Positions 1 through 9,086 are shown, counted from the first letter of the stretch. The stretch: 64,000 nt of DNA from Treponema ruminis (GCA_017161305.1 CP031518.1:806001-870000); one strand, 5' to 3'. Translations and numbers: made by a program. Notes: generated from the letters alone by a model not told the origin.

Positions 1-91
1 AGCGGTTTTGCTGGAAAAATCATTGCATTGTCGTTATAATTTTAAGTGAAGATTAAGATTTGTTTTATCATAAAAAGTTAAGGAGTCAAAA

Positions 92-313
92 ATGAAAAAC
101 GAAAAGTTTGCAAAATGCATAAAGATGATGCGGCAGTTAGTTTCTGACATTCAGGGGGCGCCTATTCCAAGCGAGGATCTGGAACCAGAGCTTTACAGAA
201 TCTGGTTTGAGCATGTCCAGACAGCCGGCATGGAGTGTCTTTCTTATCTTGATGAAAATTTTCCTCTTGAAAAGGAAGATATTGACTCAACACTCAATAA
301 ATTCCTCAGATAA
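92..313 (+). CDS. small hypothetical protein (73 aa)
   Basis: A short acidic protein with no family I recognise. The ATG follows an AAGGAG ribosome site at about 79-84, and a TATAAT box lies at 35-40, so it looks like a genuinely expressed gene. There is no signal peptide, membrane segment or cysteine pattern; the sequence looks like a small helical cytoplasmic protein with its acidic part near the C terminus. It is followed by a 108-base gap and then the tocopherol-cyclase-like gene on the same strand. Function unknown; I am fairly sure it is coding because the start signals and reading frame are clean. Confidence 0.6.
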   Translation: MKNEKFAKCIKMMRQLVSDIQGAPIPSEDLEPELYRIWFEHVQTAGMECLSYLDENFPLEKEDIDSTLNKFLR

Positions 314-380
314 ATTAATGAAAAGATTGGTGCTGCCTGCTAAAGTTCATTATTTAAATTGTCGAGAATAAAAAAGATAG

Positions 381-405
381 TCAGTTTAAAATCATATTAA
401 ACTGA
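381..405 (+). promoter_or_regulatory. leader inverted repeat upstream of the 422-1588 gene
   Basis: A perfect 9-bp inverted repeat (TCAGTTTAA / TTAAACTGA) with a 7-base loop lies 16 bases before the ATG at 422. No U-run follows, so it is not a terminator. It could be an operator or an RNA hairpin near the ribosome site, which is itself weak here. Confidence 0.35.
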
Positions 406-421
406 TGTTGGTGGGCAGAAT

Positions 422-1588
422 ATGGCAAAGTCAAAAATTAATAAGCGTTTCGACCAGTATATACTCCGTGGAAAGTTAAGGCAGGAGGGCTTTGAGCGGT
501 GGCGATATGTCTTCACTGCTATGAGCAAGCTGAATGGCCGCGAGAGAAAGTTTTTTATAGAATTATACATTGTAAATCCTGCTATTTCTCCTAAAGTCGC
601 TGTAATCAGTCAGAAATCAAGACTTGCCATATCCGAAGCAGACTTGCAATATGCCCTTGCGGGAACGGAATCTGCCTCTCACGCCAATGATGAGATTGAT
701 GTAAAGCCTTCCTATGTGCTTGTAAAGGCAGGGATTTACGGCGAAGACGGCAAGCAGATGAATAAATTCTATGCATCATCTCAGTTTTCTTATGTAAAAA
801 ACACTGAAAATTTCAAAGTAGGGGACTGTCTTTTCAGTTCGAAAGGACTTTCCGGCTCAATTCTTGTTACCGCCCAGGATTTGCGGGTTAAACCGGAGCT
901 TCTTTGCAACGTTGGCTCCATGGACTGGGACTTGAAATTCGAGCGGGCAATTGAAAATTCTCCATTATACGACCGCAAGAACTATCTTTGGATTCCAATC
1001 GGCTTAAAAACCCTTTTCTCAGGCTCAATTCATGTTGACAATCAGGAATTTGTAGTTCTTCCAAAATCTTCAAACGGCTACATCGATAAAAGCTGGGGAG
1101 AAAGGCTTAATTCTCCTTATTTCCATATTTCTTCGTCAAACCTTACCAGCATTATTTCTGGCCGGCAGATGATGAATTCCTGCTTTGCCCTTGAAGGTGA
1201 GTTCAACGGAAAATTGTGCTCGGTTGTCGATCTTGAGGGGGAGAAATATTGCGTTGAAAACCGCAAAATCTTCAAAAAAGACGTGATAATCCACGACTGC
1301 TCCCAGCTCAGTGACAATCTTGAGGGGGAGAGGGTTCACTGGAGCGTAAGCATTCACAAGGGAAAATACGTAGTCGATATCGATATTTACTGCCGGGGCA
1401 AGGAAATGTTTGTCCGGGACTACGAAATGCCCCAGGGAAAGCGCTGCCTTTTGAAGGTTCTTGGCGGAACTGGAAAGGGTGAAATCAGGGTCTACAAGAA
1501 AGTCAGGAAGAATCTTGAGCTTCTTGAGCATGCAAACATTAATGATGCAATCTGTGAATTCGGTCAGACGGAAGAGGTCGGAAAATAA
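422..1588 (+). CDS. tocopherol cyclase-like family protein
   Basis: A 388-residue protein with no signal peptide. Its middle (around residues 175-260) has the pattern 'YIDKSWGERL..PYFHISSSN', which resembles the 'YIEKDWG..FP..WIW.QSN' signature of the bacterial tocopherol-cyclase-like / lipocalin-fold family (PF14249), as I remember it. These bacterial members are common in Firmicutes and gut bacteria and have no proven enzyme activity; tocopherol synthesis is not implied. The N-terminal 100 residues are basic and helical and may be a separate domain. It stands alone between a small hypothetical gene and the rimP promoter. The family call is moderate; the activity is unknown. Confidence 0.5.
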   Translation: MAKSKINKRFDQYILRGKLRQEGFERWRYVFTAMSKLNGRERKFFIELYIVNPAISPKVAVISQKSRLAISEADLQYALAGTESASHANDEIDVKPSYVLVKAGIYGEDGKQMNKFYASSQFSYVKNTENFKVGDCLFSSKGLSGSILVTAQDLRVKPELLCNVGSMDWDLKFERAIENSPLYDRKNYLWIPIGLKTLFSGSIHVDNQEFVVLPKSSNGYIDKSWGERLNSPYFHISSSNLTSIISGRQMMNSCFALEGEFNGKLCSVVDLEGEKYCVENRKIFKKDVIIHDCSQLSDNLEGERVHWSVSIHKGKYVVDIDIYCRGKEMFVRDYEMPQGKRCLLKVLGGTGKGEIRVYKKVRKNLELLEHANINDAICEFGQTEEVGK

Positions 1589-1597
1589 GGCCCGGTG

Positions 1598-1626
1598 TTG
1601 ACAGAATCTCTTAGAAATGTTAATAT
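1598..1626 (+). promoter_or_regulatory. sigma70 promoter of the rimP-nusA-infB-rbfA operon
   Basis: TTGACA at 1598-1603, a 17-base spacer, and TAATAT at 1621-1626. The -35 is perfect and the -10 has five of six consensus bases. Transcription should begin near 1633, giving a leader of about 80 bases that contains the hairpin at 1655-1680. Confidence 0.75.
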
Positions 1627-1654
1627 ATTCCTAACATTTTAATAGAAATATTTT

Positions 1655-1680
1655 AATGGACTCGCAAAAACGAGTCCATT
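1655..1680 (+). terminator. leader hairpin with U-rich tail, candidate attenuator of rimP operon
   Basis: A perfect 10-bp stem (AATGGACTCG / CGAGTCCATT) with a 6-base loop CAAAAA, followed by TTTATTTATT. It lies between the promoter and the rimP ATG at 1716, so as a terminator it would act inside the leader. The E. coli nusA operon leader is also controlled by termination and NusA feedback; that a similar loop works here is inference. Confidence 0.6.
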
Positions 1681-1715
1681 TTTATTTATTTGCAAGTTCG
1701 TGCAAGGAGGCACTC

Positions 1716-2189
1716 ATGGATTACATCGCTTTAGATTCTTATCCCCATTATACAGAATGTGAAAAAATCGTGAGTGAGCTTGGCTTTCATCTTGTTGAAC
1801 TTAAGATTTCCCCACAGAACGGTGTCACTCAGATTCTTGCAACAATCACCGGAGCAGATGCCAGCGTAAATATCGGCGTAAATGACTGTTCCCGCGTGCA
1901 TAAAGTCCTGCTTCCGGCCCTCGAAGAAATGCTTGGAACGGACAACACATACATGGAGCTTACATCTCCGGGTATGGAGCGCAATATCCGTAATGCGGCT
2001 GAATTTCCTCTCTTTTTGGGGCGTGAAATCCGCGTTTACGATAAAACTGTTACAGATTGGGTAGGCGGTCTTTTAAAGGCAGCTGATACAAATTCACTTA
2101 CATTGGAAGAAACAAAAGAAGACGGCACTTTGGAATCAAAGGTCATTTCTTTTGATAATATAGCAAAAGCAAAATTTATTCATTTGTAG
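1716..2189 (+). CDS. rimP: ribosome maturation factor RimP
   Basis: RimP binds the 30S subunit and helps its late assembly. I chose the ATG at 1716 because AAGGAGG sits just before it; an upstream in-frame ATG at 1656 lies inside the leader hairpin. The 157-residue product has the family's two-domain layout: an N-terminal alpha/beta domain with 'HLVELKISPQNG' and 'VNDCSRVHKVL', then the signature 'LTSPGMERNIRN' joining to a C-terminal SH3-like barrel. It is first in the operon with nusA (13-base gap), infB and rbfA, the usual bacterial order. Confidence 0.92.
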   Translation: MDYIALDSYPHYTECEKIVSELGFHLVELKISPQNGVTQILATITGADASVNIGVNDCSRVHKVLLPALEEMLGTDNTYMELTSPGMERNIRNAAEFPLFLGREIRVYDKTVTDWVGGLLKAADTNSLTLEETKEDGTLESKVISFDNIAKAKFIHL

Positions 2190-2202
2190 TAGGAGGCTCG
2201 AT

Positions 2203-3669
2203 ATGTCAGAAATGGCAGATGCAATCCGTGAACTGACTCAGGAAAAAGGTTTTTCATTGGATTCAGTCAAACAGACTATTGAGAACACTTTGCGTGCAGC
2301 TTACAAGCGTACTTTCGGTACTGCTGATAACTGTATCGTTACTTTCGCTGATGATATGTCAGATGTTACCGTCGCTTCTCGAAAAACTATCGTTGACGGC
2401 GTGTATGACCCGGTTACCGAAATTGAGCTTGAGGACGCTCTTAAACTTTCTCCAGAGTGTGAGCTTGGTGATGAAATTGATATCGTTGTGGATCCAAAAA
2501 CATTTGACCGTTCAGCAGTTTCTGTCGGAAAGCAGGAAACACATAAGGGCTTGAACGAGTCATTCAAAGATAAGCTTTATAACGAATACAAGGATAAGGT
2601 CGGTGAAATCATCATCGGTTATTTCCAGCGCGAGTACAACGGTAACATCTATGTTGACCTTGGAAAGGTTGAGGGCGTTTTGCCAAAGAAATATCAGTCT
2701 CCGCGTGAAGTTTACAACAAAAACGACCGAATTAAGGCTTTCATCGTTGACTTGAAGAGAATTTCATCTGGTTTGCAGCTTGTATTGAGCCGTTCAGATC
2801 CGAAATTCGTTCAGTCTATCCTTGAGCTTGAAGTTCCTGAGATTCAGGACAAAACAGTCGAAATCAAAAAAATTGTCCGCGATGCAGGCTACCGCACAAA
2901 GATTGCCGTTTCAACTACAAAAGAGGATGTTGATCCGGTCGGCTCATGTGTCGGTCCAAAGGGTATGCGAATCCAGAATGTTATCCGTGAGCTTGAAGGC
3001 GAGAAGATTGATGTCCTCCGCTATTCAGACGACCCGGTTGTATTCATCAAGAATGCCCTTTCTCCAGCTGAGGTTAACCGCGTAGTTATCCTCGATGACG
3101 AGAAAAAGACAGCGCTTGCAATCGTTAACGACGAGCAGTTCTCAGTTGCAATCGGTAAAAACGGTCAGAACGTCCGCCTTGCAAACCGCTTGTGTGACTG
3201 GAGCATTGACGTTAAAACAGAAGAGCAGGCAGCAGAGATGGATCTCACAGAGATTACAACCCGCCGTGCTCAGGAATTGTTCACAAATACAGCCGCTCCT
3301 GCTGAGCCAGAAGAAATTTCTGTCATCGCAGACCTTCCGGGAGTCAATCAGGAAGTTGCTGCCAAGCTCAAGGAAGCAGGCTATGAGGATATTGAGAAAT
3401 TCGCCCTTGCATATGAAAATGGTGAGTTGAACGGTCTTGAAAGTGTTACAGCAGAAGAGCTTGAGGAAGTAAGCAAGATTGTTCATAACACGGTAGAATT
3501 TGTCGAAGAAGAGGAAGAAGAAACTTCTGAGGTTGCTCCAACAGAAGAAAATACTGCCGAAGAGGAAGAAGAATACTTCTGCCCAGAGTGCGGTGCAAAA
3601 ATCACGCTTGACATGACACATTGTCCATCATGTGGCGTTGAATTCGAATTTGAAGAGGACGAAGAGTAA
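2203..3669 (+). CDS. nusA: transcription elongation/termination factor NusA with C-terminal zinc ribbon
   Basis: NusA rides on RNA polymerase and controls pausing, termination and antitermination. The 488-residue product has the N-terminal RNAP-binding domain (residues 1-125), the S1 domain (about 135-200, 'DLGKVEGVLPKKYQ'), and two KH domains (about 225-345, 'GSCVGPKGMRIQNV' and 'FSVAIGKNGQNVRLAN'). After these come a helix-hairpin-helix-like stretch ('DLPGVNQEVAAKLKEAG'), a Glu-rich linker, and at about residues 459-476 a CPECG...CPSCG pair that should bind one zinc. Many bacterial NusA proteins end after the KH domains, so this tail is unusual. AGGAGG precedes the ATG. It belongs to the rimP operon. 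Confidence 0.95.
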   Translation: MSEMADAIRELTQEKGFSLDSVKQTIENTLRAAYKRTFGTADNCIVTFADDMSDVTVASRKTIVDGVYDPVTEIELEDALKLSPECELGDEIDIVVDPKTFDRSAVSVGKQETHKGLNESFKDKLYNEYKDKVGEIIIGYFQREYNGNIYVDLGKVEGVLPKKYQSPREVYNKNDRIKAFIVDLKRISSGLQLVLSRSDPKFVQSILELEVPEIQDKTVEIKKIVRDAGYRTKIAVSTTKEDVDPVGSCVGPKGMRIQNVIRELEGEKIDVLRYSDDPVVFIKNALSPAEVNRVVILDDEKKTALAIVNDEQFSVAIGKNGQNVRLANRLCDWSIDVKTEEQAAEMDLTEITTRRAQELFTNTAAPAEPEEISVIADLPGVNQEVAAKLKEAGYEDIEKFALAYENGELNGLESVTAEELEEVSKIVHNTVEFVEEEEEETSEVAPTEENTAEEEEEYFCPECGAKITLDMTHCPSCGVEFEFEEDEE

Positions 3670-3686
3670 GAGGTTCATAGAGAAAT

Positions 3687-6383
3687 ATGGCGGAAGAAGC
3701 TGAAAAAAAACCAGAATTTGTTTTAAGAAAAAAGAAGCCTGAGGCTGCTGCAGAAAATTCAAAAAGCGAATCTTCTTCATTACCGGCAAAAAAGAAAATT
3801 GTCATAAAGAAGAAGAATCCTTCACCGAATGCTGGCAGCGAGGGCAAACCAGACTCAAACTCAGAAGAGCGGGCTAAAAATGGCGTCCATGTTGTCGTCA
3901 AAAAACCGACTCCGGCTCCTTCCCCTGCTCAAAAACCTTCTGAACAGCAGGAAAAGCCTCGTGTCGAACCTGCAAAACCTGAGGCTGCTCGTCCAGCAAA
4001 ATCATTTGAACTCAATTCAGCACGCCCGAACGTAAAGGCCGGAAATCTTTCTGACAAACGACAGGGCGGCTATAACCGTGACCGAAACGGCTACAACGGA
4101 AACCGTGGCGGCTATGGCCAGAACGGCGGCCGAAGCGGTGGTTTCACTGGCGCACAGGCTCGCGAGGGCTATCAGAACCGTGAGCGCGACAATAACCGTC
4201 AGGGCGGATTCAACCGTAACGGCGGCCAGGGTGGCTTTAACCGAAACGGCGGTCAGGGCGGATTCAACCGCGGCGGCTTTAACGGCCAGGGCGGACAGGG
4301 AAGACCTGGATTTGGAAACAGACCGGGCTTCGGCGGACAGGGCGGCAATCGTCCTGGATTCGGCGGTCCTCGTCCACAGGGCGGCGGATTTGCTCCACGC
4401 GGAGGATTCGCACCTGCTCCAATGCCGGCTCCACAGGCAGGCAAAAAGCAGTTTAAAGGCAAAAAACAGGTCTACGGACAGCGAAAAGATAAAGAAGAGC
4501 TTTTTGACGAGGAAGAACTTTACAAGAAGAAGCAGACAACTCAGGCGAGCGTAGTTCCAAAATCAATCGATATCATGGAAACTATTTCTGTTTCTGACCT
4601 TGCAAAGAAGATGAACCTCAAGGCTGGTGACATCATTGCTAAGCTCATGGGTATGGGCATGATGGTTACAATCAACCAGTCAATTGACTCTGATACAGCT
4701 ACTTTGCTTGCTGATGAATACGGCTGTGAAGTACATCTCGTTTCCCTCTATGATGAGACTGTTATCGAGCATGATGTCGGTGATGAAGAAAACCTTCGCA
4801 TTCGTCCGCCAATCGTTACCGTCATGGGTCACGTTGACCACGGTAAGACAAAGACTTTGGACGCAATCCGAAAGACAAATGTTGTCGCAGGCGAGGCCGG
4901 CGGCATCACACAGAAAATCGGTGCTTATCAGGTTCATACAGAAAAGGGAACAATCACATTCCTCGATACACCAGGTCACGAAGCATTCACAATGATGCGT
5001 GCCCGCGGTGCTCAGATTACGGATATCGTAGTTCTCGTTGTTGCAGCTGATGACGGCGTTATGCCTCAGACTCTCGAAGCTCTGAGCCACGCAAAGGATG
5101 CTAAGGTTCCTATCATCGTTGCAGTCAACAAAATTGATAAACCGGACGCAAATCCTGAGAACGTCATGACCCAGCTCTCAAATCAGGGGCTCACTCCTGA
5201 AGAATGGGGCGGTGACACTCAGTATGTTAAGATTTCTGCCCTCCGTGGTCAGGGAATCGACGACCTTCTCGATGCAATTCTCTTGCAGGCAGAGGTTCTG
5301 GAGCTTAAAGCCCAGTACGACACTCGTGCAGAAGGTAAAGTCATCGAGTCTCGAATCGATCAGGGACGCGGTGTTGTTGCTTCTGTCGTCGTTCAGAGCG
5401 GTACCCTCAAAATCGGTGATCCTTTTGTTGCAGGCATTTACTCAGGCCGTGTTCGTGCCATGTTCAATGACCGCGGCGAAAAGGTTCTGGAAGCATTGCC
5501 AAGTATGCCAGTTGAGGTTCTTGGTCTTGACGACATGCCGAACGCCGGTGATCCTTTCCAGGTTACAGAAACCGAAAAAGACGCACGCGCAATTTCTGCA
5601 AAACGACAGGAACTCAAGCGCTTTGAGGCTGCAAAGGCAGTCAAGAAAGTCAATCTTGATAACCTTGTATCAACAATTCAGGCAAGCGAAATCAACGAGC
5701 TCAAAGTCATCATCAAAGCTGACTTGCAGGGTTCTGCCGAGGCTCTTAAAACAAGCCTTGAAAAGCTCTCAACTCCGGAAATCCGCTTGAATGTAATCCA
5801 TTCTTCTGCCGGTGCAATCAACGAGTCAGACGTTACTTTGGCTGCAGCAGACGGAAACGCAATCCTCATCGGATTCAATGTCCGCCCGACACCAAAGGCA
5901 AAACTCCTTGCAGAGCAGGAAAAGGTCGATATCCGAAAATACAACATCATTTACAAGTGTGTTGAGGAAATCACCCTTGCAATGGAAGGCATGCTCAAGC
6001 CGGATACAAAAGAAGAAGTTACTGGACAGGTCGAAGTCCGCAACACATTCCGTGTTCCAAAAGTTGGCGTTATCGCCGGTTGTTACGTTACGGAAGGTGT
6101 CGTTAAGCGAACAAGCTCTGTCAACCTCATCCGCGATGGAATCGTTAAATACACTGGCAAAATCACTTCCCTCAAACGATTCAAGGACGATGCAAAAGAA
6201 GTTACATACGGCTTTGAATGTGGTATCGGTCTTGAAAACTGGCAGGATATCCAGGAAGGCGACGTATTCGAAGTATTCGAGTATGTTGAAATTGCCCGCA
6301 AGCTCGGCGACTCAATCGCAAAAGAGAAAGAAGCTGCTGCTAAGGCTGCCGCAGAAGGCACAGGCTCTGCTTCCGAGGAGTAG
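3687..6383 (+). CDS. infB: translation initiation factor IF-2
   Basis: IF-2 is the GTPase that brings initiator fMet-tRNA to the 30S subunit and promotes subunit joining. The GTPase domain starts near residue 372 with GHVDHGKT (G1), DTPGHEAF (G3) and NKID (G4, about residue 480), followed by the beta-barrel and the C-terminal fMet-tRNA-binding domains. It is 898 residues long because the N-terminal region is extended. Residues 1-115 are Lys/Ala/Pro-rich, and about 118-255 form a Gly/Asn/Arg-rich low-complexity tract of GGFNR- and GGQ-type repeats, like an RGG RNA-binding tail. A short IF2-N domain follows before the G domain. It lies 17 bases after nusA and 3 before rbfA. Confidence 0.95.
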   Translation: MAEEAEKKPEFVLRKKKPEAAAENSKSESSSLPAKKKIVIKKKNPSPNAGSEGKPDSNSEERAKNGVHVVVKKPTPAPSPAQKPSEQQEKPRVEPAKPEAARPAKSFELNSARPNVKAGNLSDKRQGGYNRDRNGYNGNRGGYGQNGGRSGGFTGAQAREGYQNRERDNNRQGGFNRNGGQGGFNRNGGQGGFNRGGFNGQGGQGRPGFGNRPGFGGQGGNRPGFGGPRPQGGGFAPRGGFAPAPMPAPQAGKKQFKGKKQVYGQRKDKEELFDEEELYKKKQTTQASVVPKSIDIMETISVSDLAKKMNLKAGDIIAKLMGMGMMVTINQSIDSDTATLLADEYGCEVHLVSLYDETVIEHDVGDEENLRIRPPIVTVMGHVDHGKTKTLDAIRKTNVVAGEAGGITQKIGAYQVHTEKGTITFLDTPGHEAFTMMRARGAQITDIVVLVVAADDGVMPQTLEALSHAKDAKVPIIVAVNKIDKPDANPENVMTQLSNQGLTPEEWGGDTQYVKISALRGQGIDDLLDAILLQAEVLELKAQYDTRAEGKVIESRIDQGRGVVASVVVQSGTLKIGDPFVAGIYSGRVRAMFNDRGEKVLEALPSMPVEVLGLDDMPNAGDPFQVTETEKDARAISAKRQELKRFEAAKAVKKVNLDNLVSTIQASEINELKVIIKADLQGSAEALKTSLEKLSTPEIRLNVIHSSAGAINESDVTLAAADGNAILIGFNVRPTPKAKLLAEQEKVDIRKYNIIYKCVEEITLAMEGMLKPDTKEEVTGQVEVRNTFRVPKVGVIAGCYVTEGVVKRTSSVNLIRDGIVKYTGKITSLKRFKDDAKEVTYGFECGIGLENWQDIQEGDVFEVFEYVEIARKLGDSIAKEKEAAAKAAAEGTGSASEE

Positions 6384-6386
6384 AAT

Positions 6387-6770
6387 ATGGGTGAATTCAG
6401 AATGCTCAAGCTTGGAGAGCAGATTCGTGATGAAATCTCCAAGCTTATAAGCTTACAGAAAGTCAAGGACCCGCGGGTCTCGACTTTCCTTTCAATAAAT
6501 CGTGTTGAGGTTGCTAAGGATTTGGCCTATGCAAAAGTCTATGTCTCAAGCTTCCTCAATGAATCACAGGTTAAAAAGGGCGTTGAGGGCTTGAATTCTG
6601 CCGCTGGCTTTATTCAGTCTTCAATCGCTAAAAAACTTACGATTTATAAGTTTCCTAAGCTCACTTTTATCGAGGATACAAGCATAAAAGACGGCTTCGA
6701 TATGGTGAACAAACTTAACCGCCTGGAAGAATCAGAAAAACAGGCCGAAGAAGCAAAATCAAACGAATAA
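6387..6770 (+). CDS. rbfA: ribosome-binding factor A
   Basis: RbfA is a small KH-fold protein needed for 16S rRNA 5'-end maturation and 30S assembly in the cold. The 127-residue length fits. Family features are the N-terminal 'LGEQIRDEISKLI' helix, 'VKDPRVSTFLSINRVEVAKDLAYAKVYVS' split by the beta sheet, and 'KFPKLTFIEDTSI' near the end. It begins three bases after the infB stop, so translation is probably coupled. In other treponemes, as I recall, truB follows; here the operon ends at the terminator at 6791-6825 and truB lies 32 kb away. Confidence 0.93.
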   Translation: MGEFRMLKLGEQIRDEISKLISLQKVKDPRVSTFLSINRVEVAKDLAYAKVYVSSFLNESQVKKGVEGLNSAAGFIQSSIAKKLTIYKFPKLTFIEDTSIKDGFDMVNKLNRLEESEKQAEEAKSNE

Positions 6771-6790
6771 TATTTCGTTTTTTAAACAAA

Positions 6791-6825
6791 AAATGCCACA
6801 GATTCAATTTGAACCTGTGGCATTT
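6791..6825. terminator. bidirectional terminator between rbfA and glnA
   Basis: An 11-bp stem (AAATGCCACAG / CTGTGGCATTT) with a further small inverted repeat in the loop, flanked by A-runs before and T-runs after. It can end both the rbfA operon on the plus strand and glnA on the minus strand. Confidence 0.85.
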
Positions 6826-6845
6826 TTATTTTATTTCAGCCTGAC

Positions 6846-8936
6846 TTATTTTACGCTGTAGAGGAGTTCGCCGTAGCTTGGAACAGGCCATTCGCTAGAT
6901 GGAAGGAAGCCTTCAAGCTCGTCTACTGCCTCACGCAAAGTTCCCATTACGCTGAAAACTTCTTTGCGGTAGTAGAGGGCGATTTCGCCTGCTGCAGAAA
7001 GTTTTGAAACACCGTCGACTGCTTTTTCAAGTTTCTGTACTTCGCTGTAAATCTTTCCTGTGAGTGCGCTGACTTTTTTGAGCAAGTCTGCCTCGTAAGA
7101 GTCATCTGCACCGCCGATTGATTTTTTGACAGCAACTGAGTCTGCAAGGAACTTGGCATATTTTGCTCCGGCTGGGAGATAGAGTTTTTTAACCATATCA
7201 ATCATCGTCAATGCTTCGATATTGATGATTTTTGAATAGTTCTCGTTGTGAATCTCGTAGCGGCTCTTAAGCTCAACCGGGCTGTAAACTCCGTGCTTCT
7301 CAAAGACTTTGACGTTCTTTTCGTCGAGAATCTTTGCCAGGGCTTCTGGAGTTGACTTCAAGTTCAAAAGTCCGCGTTTTTCTGCTTCTTTTACCCAAGA
7401 ATCATCGTAGCCGTTGCCGTTGAAAATGATTCGTTTGTGCTCTTTGATTGTCTTGAGGATGAGTTTGTGCAAGTCGCCCTTGAAGTCAGATGACTTTTCG
7501 AGTTCATCGGCAAACTGAGCCAATTCTTCTGCAACTGCCGTGTTAAGGAATACGTTTGCACATGCAACTGATTCGCTTGAACCCAGCATACGGAATTCGA
7601 ATTTGTTTCCTGTGAATGCGAACGGTGAAGTTCGGTTTCGGTCTGTTGTGTCCTTGTTGAAGTCCGGCAAAACAGTGACGCCAATCTGCATCTTCTCTTT
7701 TTCGTGGCTTCCGTAAGGTTTTCCCTGCTCAAGGCAGTCGAGAATTTCTGAAAGCTCGTCGCCAAGGAACATTGAAACGATTGCCGGTGGTGCCTCATTT
7801 GCGCCAAGGCGGTGATCGTTTCCGGCACTTGCTACAGAAATTCTCAGCAGATCTTGATACTCGTCCACAGCCTTAATTACAGCACACAAGAATAGGAGAA
7901 ATTGCGCGTTGCTTTCAGGTGTGGCACCAGGATCAAGAAGGTTCTTTCCAGTGTTTGTGGAAATGGACCAGTTATTATGTTTACCGCTTCCGTTTACGCC
8001 GGCAAATGGCTTTTCGTGAAGCAAACATACCATTCCATGCTTTGCGGCCACTTTTTTCATGAGCTCCATTGTGAGCTGGTTGTGGTCACATGCAATATTT
8101 GTTGTTGTGAAGATTGGAGCAAGCTCGTGCTGAGCCGGAGCAACTTCGTTGTGCTCAGTTTTTGCAAGGATTCCAAGCTTCCAGAGTTCTTCGTTCAAGT
8201 CTTTCATGAATGCCTGAACGCGTGGTTTAATCATACCGAAGTAGTGGTCTTCAAGTTCCTGTCCTTTCGGAGATTTTGCGCCGAAAAGTGTGCGGCCTGT
8301 GAAAATAAGATCCTCGCGTTTTTCCCATACTGCCTTATCAACGAGGAAGTATTCCTGCTCAGGACCGACTGTTGTTTTTACAGAAGTAACGTCCGGGTTT
8401 CCGAAAAGATGAAGGACTCGGACTGCCTGTTTTGAAATTGCCTGCATTGAGCGGAGGAGAGGAGTCTTTTTATCAAGAGCCTCACCTGTATATGAACAGA
8501 AGGCTGTCGGAATGCAGAGGACTCCGTCTTTAATGAAAGCATAAGATGTAGGATCCCATGCAGTGTAGCCGCGGGCTTCGAATGTAGCACGGATGCCGCC
8601 AGAAGGGAATGAAGAAGCGTCAGGCTCACCCTGAACAAGCTCTTTTCCGCTGAATTCCATGATTACCTTGCCTTCGCTTGAAGGTGTGATGAAAGAATCG
8701 TGCTTTTCGGCTGTTGTGCCTGTGAGCGGCTGGAACCAGTGTGTGAAGTGTGTTGCACCCTTTTCGATTGCCCAGTCTTTCATTGCGTTTGCAACGACAT
8801 TTGCGACTGTCGGGGCAAGTTTCTCACCGTCTTCAATAGTTTTCATAAGCTGTTTGAAAGTTTCTTTTGGAAGACGTGCTTTCATTACTGTTTCGTTAAA
8901 AACATTTTCACCAAAGATTGATGTTACAGAATCCAT
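6846..8936 (-). CDS. glnA: glutamine synthetase type III
   Basis: It makes glutamine from glutamate, ammonia and ATP, the main entry of ammonium nitrogen. At 696 residues it fits the large GSIII class (also called GlnN), not the ~470-residue GSI. Seen motifs: '[11 protein letters not shown]', '[14 protein letters not shown]' and '[13 protein letters not shown]' in the catalytic core, a GSIII-type N-terminal extension with '[20 protein letters not shown]', and a long helical C terminus. The start follows AATAGGAG. It is transcribed divergently from asnB, behind a leader with two ANTAR-like antiterminator/terminator modules (8964-9021 and 9050-9086). GSIII enzymes are not controlled by the adenylylation used for GSI, so transcript control fits. 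Confidence 0.95.
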   Translation of the reverse strand: MDSVTSIFGENVFNETVMKARLPKETFKQLMKTIEDGEKLAPTVANVVANAMKDWAIEKGATHFTHWFQPLTGTTAEKHDSFITPSSEGKVIMEFSGKELVQGEPDASSFPSGGIRATFEARGYTAWDPTSYAFIKDGVLCIPTAFCSYTGEALDKKTPLLRSMQAISKQAVRVLHLFGNPDVTSVKTTVGPEQEYFLVDKAVWEKREDLIFTGRTLFGAKSPKGQELEDHYFGMIKPRVQAFMKDLNEELWKLGILAKTEHNEVAPAQHELAPIFTTTNIACDHNQLTMELMKKVAAKHGMVCLLHEKPFAGVNGSGKHNNWSISTNTGKNLLDPGATPESNAQFLLFLCAVIKAVDEYQDLLRISVASAGNDHRLGANEAPPAIVSMFLGDELSEILDCLEQGKPYGSHEKEKMQIGVTVLPDFNKDTTDRNRTSPFAFTGNKFEFRMLGSSESVACANVFLNTAVAEELAQFADELEKSSDFKGDLHKLILKTIKEHKRIIFNGNGYDDSWVKEAEKRGLLNLKSTPEALAKILDEKNVKVFEKHGVYSPVELKSRYEIHNENYSKIINIEALTMIDMVKKLYLPAGAKYAKFLADSVAVKKSIGGADDSYEADLLKKVSALTGKIYSEVQKLEKAVDGVSKLSAAGEIALYYRKEVFSVMGTLREAVDELEGFLPSSEWPVPSYGELLYSVK

Positions 8937-8963
8937 TTGTTTCTCCTATTTTTTTAAAACTTA

Positions 8964-9021
8964 AAAGGCGCCGCACTTTCAGACCGTTGTACACCAGTCT
9001 TTAAATGCGGCGCCTTTGCCG
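8964..9021 (-). promoter_or_regulatory. glnA leader module 2: hexaloop antiterminator overlapping terminator
   Basis: Read on the minus strand, a stem CGGC / GCCG at 9021-9008 encloses the hexaloop AAAGGC (A1, G4). The loop's end and the 3' arm are also the 5' arm of a terminator at 9017-8964, whose 12-bp stem TGCGGCGCC-type arms close over about 30 bases, followed by TTTTAAGTTTT. The two structures cannot form at once. This is the layout of an ANTAR-bound antiterminator; the binding protein is inferred. Confidence 0.7.
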
Positions 9022-9049
9022 TTTTTTTGATACCTGTATAAAACGAAAA

Positions 9050-9086
9050 AGGTCGCAAGAATTGCCTTCCTGCGACCTCATTGTCG
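9050..9086 (-). promoter_or_regulatory. glnA leader module 1: hexaloop antiterminator overlapping terminator
   Basis: On the minus strand, CGAC / GTCG (9086-9073) encloses the loop AATGAG (A1, G4), and its 3' arm is the start of a terminator at 9078-9050 with a 12-bp stem, a GGCAA loop and a TTTTT tail. A block of 42 bases covering this module (9046-9087) is identical in the amt leader (38946-38987). Confidence 0.75.

Noticed and set aside
1656..1716. Longer RimP starting at 1656
   Set aside because: That ATG lies in the leader hairpin with no ribosome site; AAGGAGG marks the ATG at 1716.
9050..9078. Insertion-sequence ends at the repeated GGTCGC hairpins
   Set aside because: The same hairpin occurs near glnA and amt, but each copy ends in a T-run toward the gene and lies at the promoter, so it is regulatory RNA and not a transposon end.
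8964..9086. Glutamine riboswitch (glnA RNA motif)
   Set aside because: The leader near glnA suggested it, but the conserved glnA-motif core bases are not present, and the hexaloop-terminator pattern explains the leader better.
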